Below, in pieces: positions 15,797-17,136 of a stretch of DNA of 17,136 nucleotides. Within the stretch, counting starts at the first letter, position 1, and each line of letters starts with the position of its first letter. The notes under the pieces were generated by a model that was not told where the DNA came from, did no database searches, and saw only the letters and a program-made list of their open reading frames with translations. The position numbers and the translations under genes were made by a program. The stretch comes from Caldisericales bacterium (lineage in GTDB: Bacteria; Caldisericota; Caldisericia; Caldisericales; Caldisericaceae): positions 1 through 17,136 of the forward strand of contig WFSP01000074.1 of assembly GCA_015485995.1 (NCBI GenBank). The letters run 5' to 3'.

Positions 15797-17136
15797 ATGA
15801 AGAAATTATTAGCAGTAGTGTTGGCACTTTCAATGGTGCTCGTATTTTTTGCAGTAAGGCCAGCGCCAGCAAGTGCGGCGGGTTTCCCCGATGTTCCGGC
15901 AAATTACTGGGCAAAGAAGCAGATTGATTACCTTGTAACTAAGGGCGTTATTAAGGGGTTCCCGGATGGTACATTTAAACCAGAGGCAAAGGTGACACGT
16001 GAGCAGTTTGCAAAGATGATTGTAGCTGCAAAAGGGCTTAACCTTTACAAACCTTCATCGGCTACTTTTACTGATGTATCCAAAAGCCGTTGGTCGTATG
16101 GTTACGTGGAAGCGGCTGTAAAAGCCGGTTATATCAAAGGTTACGGCAATGGTAAGTTCGGCCCTGCGGATCCTATTACAAGAGAGCAGCTTGCAGTTCT
16201 TGAAATTAGAGTTCTTGGCAAGGCAAAAGAGGCGAGCGATCCGAATCTTATCTTTGCTACATTCTCAAACGATGAAAACAAAGTAGATTCTTGGGCAAAA
16301 GGTGCAATGACTCTTGCAGTGAGGCCTCACTACCAATTACTTAAATGGGATGAAGCGAGAAATATTAGGCCGAGGGATCCTGCAACAAGAGCAGAGTGTG
16401 CATATTCCGTTTATATGGTGCTTAAACCTCCGGTTGAAGGCGGTAAAGTAGCAACTGCATCTACCGAAGAGCCCCCTACGCTTTTTGCTCTCATTGAATC
16501 AAGTATGACGATGTATGAGGTTCTTGGTTCTGTGAGTGAAGGCGCAGCAGCTACTACTCCTTCTGGCAAACTTTACCCCGTGGAAGCAGATTATGTTCCG
16601 AGTACCACGGACGGCACCTGGGTTATTGATGAAAAGAATAAAACTATGAAAACGGTTTGGAAACTTAAGAAAGGCGTTAAATGGTCTGATGGACAGCCAG
16701 TAACTGCACAAGACTACGTTTTCAGCTGGAAAATGGCATTAAGCCCTAAAGTAAATGCTATTTCCAAAGACCCGATGGACAAAATTGCAAAGATTGAAAC
16801 ACCTGACAATTACACACTTGTTGTTTATTGGAAAGAGCTTACGATATGGGCGCAGTATGATCCGACTGGTGCGGGTCTTTACCCTGCACATATATTAAAG
16901 CCGATTTTCGATAAGAATCCTGCCTCTATTAATTCTTGCAGCTTTAATCAACACCCCGTTTATACAGGACCTTATGAAGTTGCAGACTGGTCTCCAGGCA
17001 ACTATATTATTCTTAAGAGAAATCCCAATTACTGGGCAGGTAAAGGTTTAATAGACAACTTTATTTATTATTTTACTCCTGATACAAATACAATGCTTAT
17101 GCAGCTAATGGCAGGTAAACTTGATATGACAATGCC
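15797..17136 (+). CDS. SLH-anchored family-5 (oligopeptide-type) solute-binding protein, 3' truncated
   Basis: Secreted protein of at least 446 residues; the frame is still open at the window end. The ATG has AAAGGAGGA (15782-15790) six bases upstream. A signal peptide (MKK, hydrophobic core 4-20, cleavage likely after Ala-Ser-Ala at 27) lacks a lipobox Cys, so it is not a lipoprotein. Three S-layer-homology repeats follow: 30-75 (FPDVPANYWAKKQIDYL ... VTREQF), 91-137 (FTDVSKSRWSYGYVEAAV ... ITREQL) and a diverged third at 156-209 ending in ATRAECAYSVYMVL. SLH repeats normally bind secondary cell-wall polymer. After a short linker (210-226), the solute-binding domain starts with EPPTLFALIESS and shows the family-5 block TVWKLKKGVKWSDGQPVTAQDYVFSWK (286-312) and YTGPYEVADWSPGNYIILKRNPNYW (389-413). 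It probably captures peptides or another solute for an ABC importer whose genes are not in view. Confidence 0.92.
   Translation, partial: MKKLLAVVLALSMVLVFFAVRPAPASAAGFPDVPANYWAKKQIDYLVTKGVIKGFPDGTFKPEAKVTREQFAKMIVAAKGLNLYKPSSATFTDVSKSRWSYGYVEAAVKAGYIKGYGNGKFGPADPITREQLAVLEIRVLGKAKEASDPNLIFATFSNDENKVDSWAKGAMTLAVRPHYQLLKWDEARNIRPRDPATRAECAYSVYMVLKPPVEGGKVATASTEEPPTLFALIESSMTMYEVLGSVSEGAAATTPSGKLYPVEADYVPSTTDGTWVIDEKNKTMKTVWKLKKGVKWSDGQPVTAQDYVFSWKMALSPKVNAISKDPMDKIAKIETPDNYTLVVYWKELTIWAQYDPTGAGLYPAHILKPIFDKNPASINSCSFNQHPVYTGPYEVADWSPGNYIILKRNPNYWAGKGLIDNFIYYFTPDTNTMLMQLMAGKLDMTM

Overview
This window is a compact division and cell wall (dcw) cluster, read entirely on the + strand, followed by a small envelope-regulation and surface-protein locus. 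The DNA is A+T-rich, and most genes have a clear AGGAGG-type Shine-Dalgarno site. The genome is bacterial and makes peptidoglycan. I cannot name the phylum from sequence alone. A non-lipidated solute-binding protein carrying S-layer-homology (SLH) domains, together with a low-GC dcw cluster, would fit a thermophilic or anaerobic lineage such as Caldisericota, Thermotogota or a deep Bacillota relative, but this is only a guess.

Region 1 (1-13753) runs in the classical order: ftsI (3' end only) - murE - murF - mraY - murD - ftsW - murG - murC - murB - ddl - ftsQ-like - ftsA - ftsZ. Neighbouring genes overlap by 4-17 bases or are 1-13 bases apart, and I see no terminator, so this is almost certainly one operon with translational coupling. 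Together the genes build UDP-MurNAc-pentapeptide in the cytoplasm (MurC, MurB, MurE, MurF, with Ddl supplying D-Ala-D-Ala and MurD adding D-Glu). They then load it on the lipid carrier (MraY, MurG), polymerise and cross-link it at the septum (FtsW, FtsI), and run the divisome (FtsQ-like, FtsA, FtsZ). Several proteins depart from family consensus at usually strict motifs: MurC, FtsW, and an unusually short FtsQ.

Region 2 (13767-14630) holds a single-pass membrane protein with a HlyD/lipoyl-like hairpin, 13 bases after ftsZ, in the slot where sepF or ylm genes sit in many Gram-positives.

Region 3 (14631-15705) holds an ECF-type sigma factor (TTG start) and an overlapping gene that is probably its membrane-bound partner. 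A TGTAAC-N16-CGTT promoter-like element with a perfect palindrome lies just upstream of the sigma gene.

Region 4 (15643-17136) starts with a good vegetative promoter buried in the end of the partner gene, followed by an imperfect palindrome at the expected transcription start. It then encodes a secreted protein with three SLH domains fused to a family-5 (oligopeptide-type) solute-binding domain, cut off by the window end. I saw no tRNA, rRNA, CRISPR array, insertion sequence or attachment site, and there is no gene-free stretch longer than about 95 bases.
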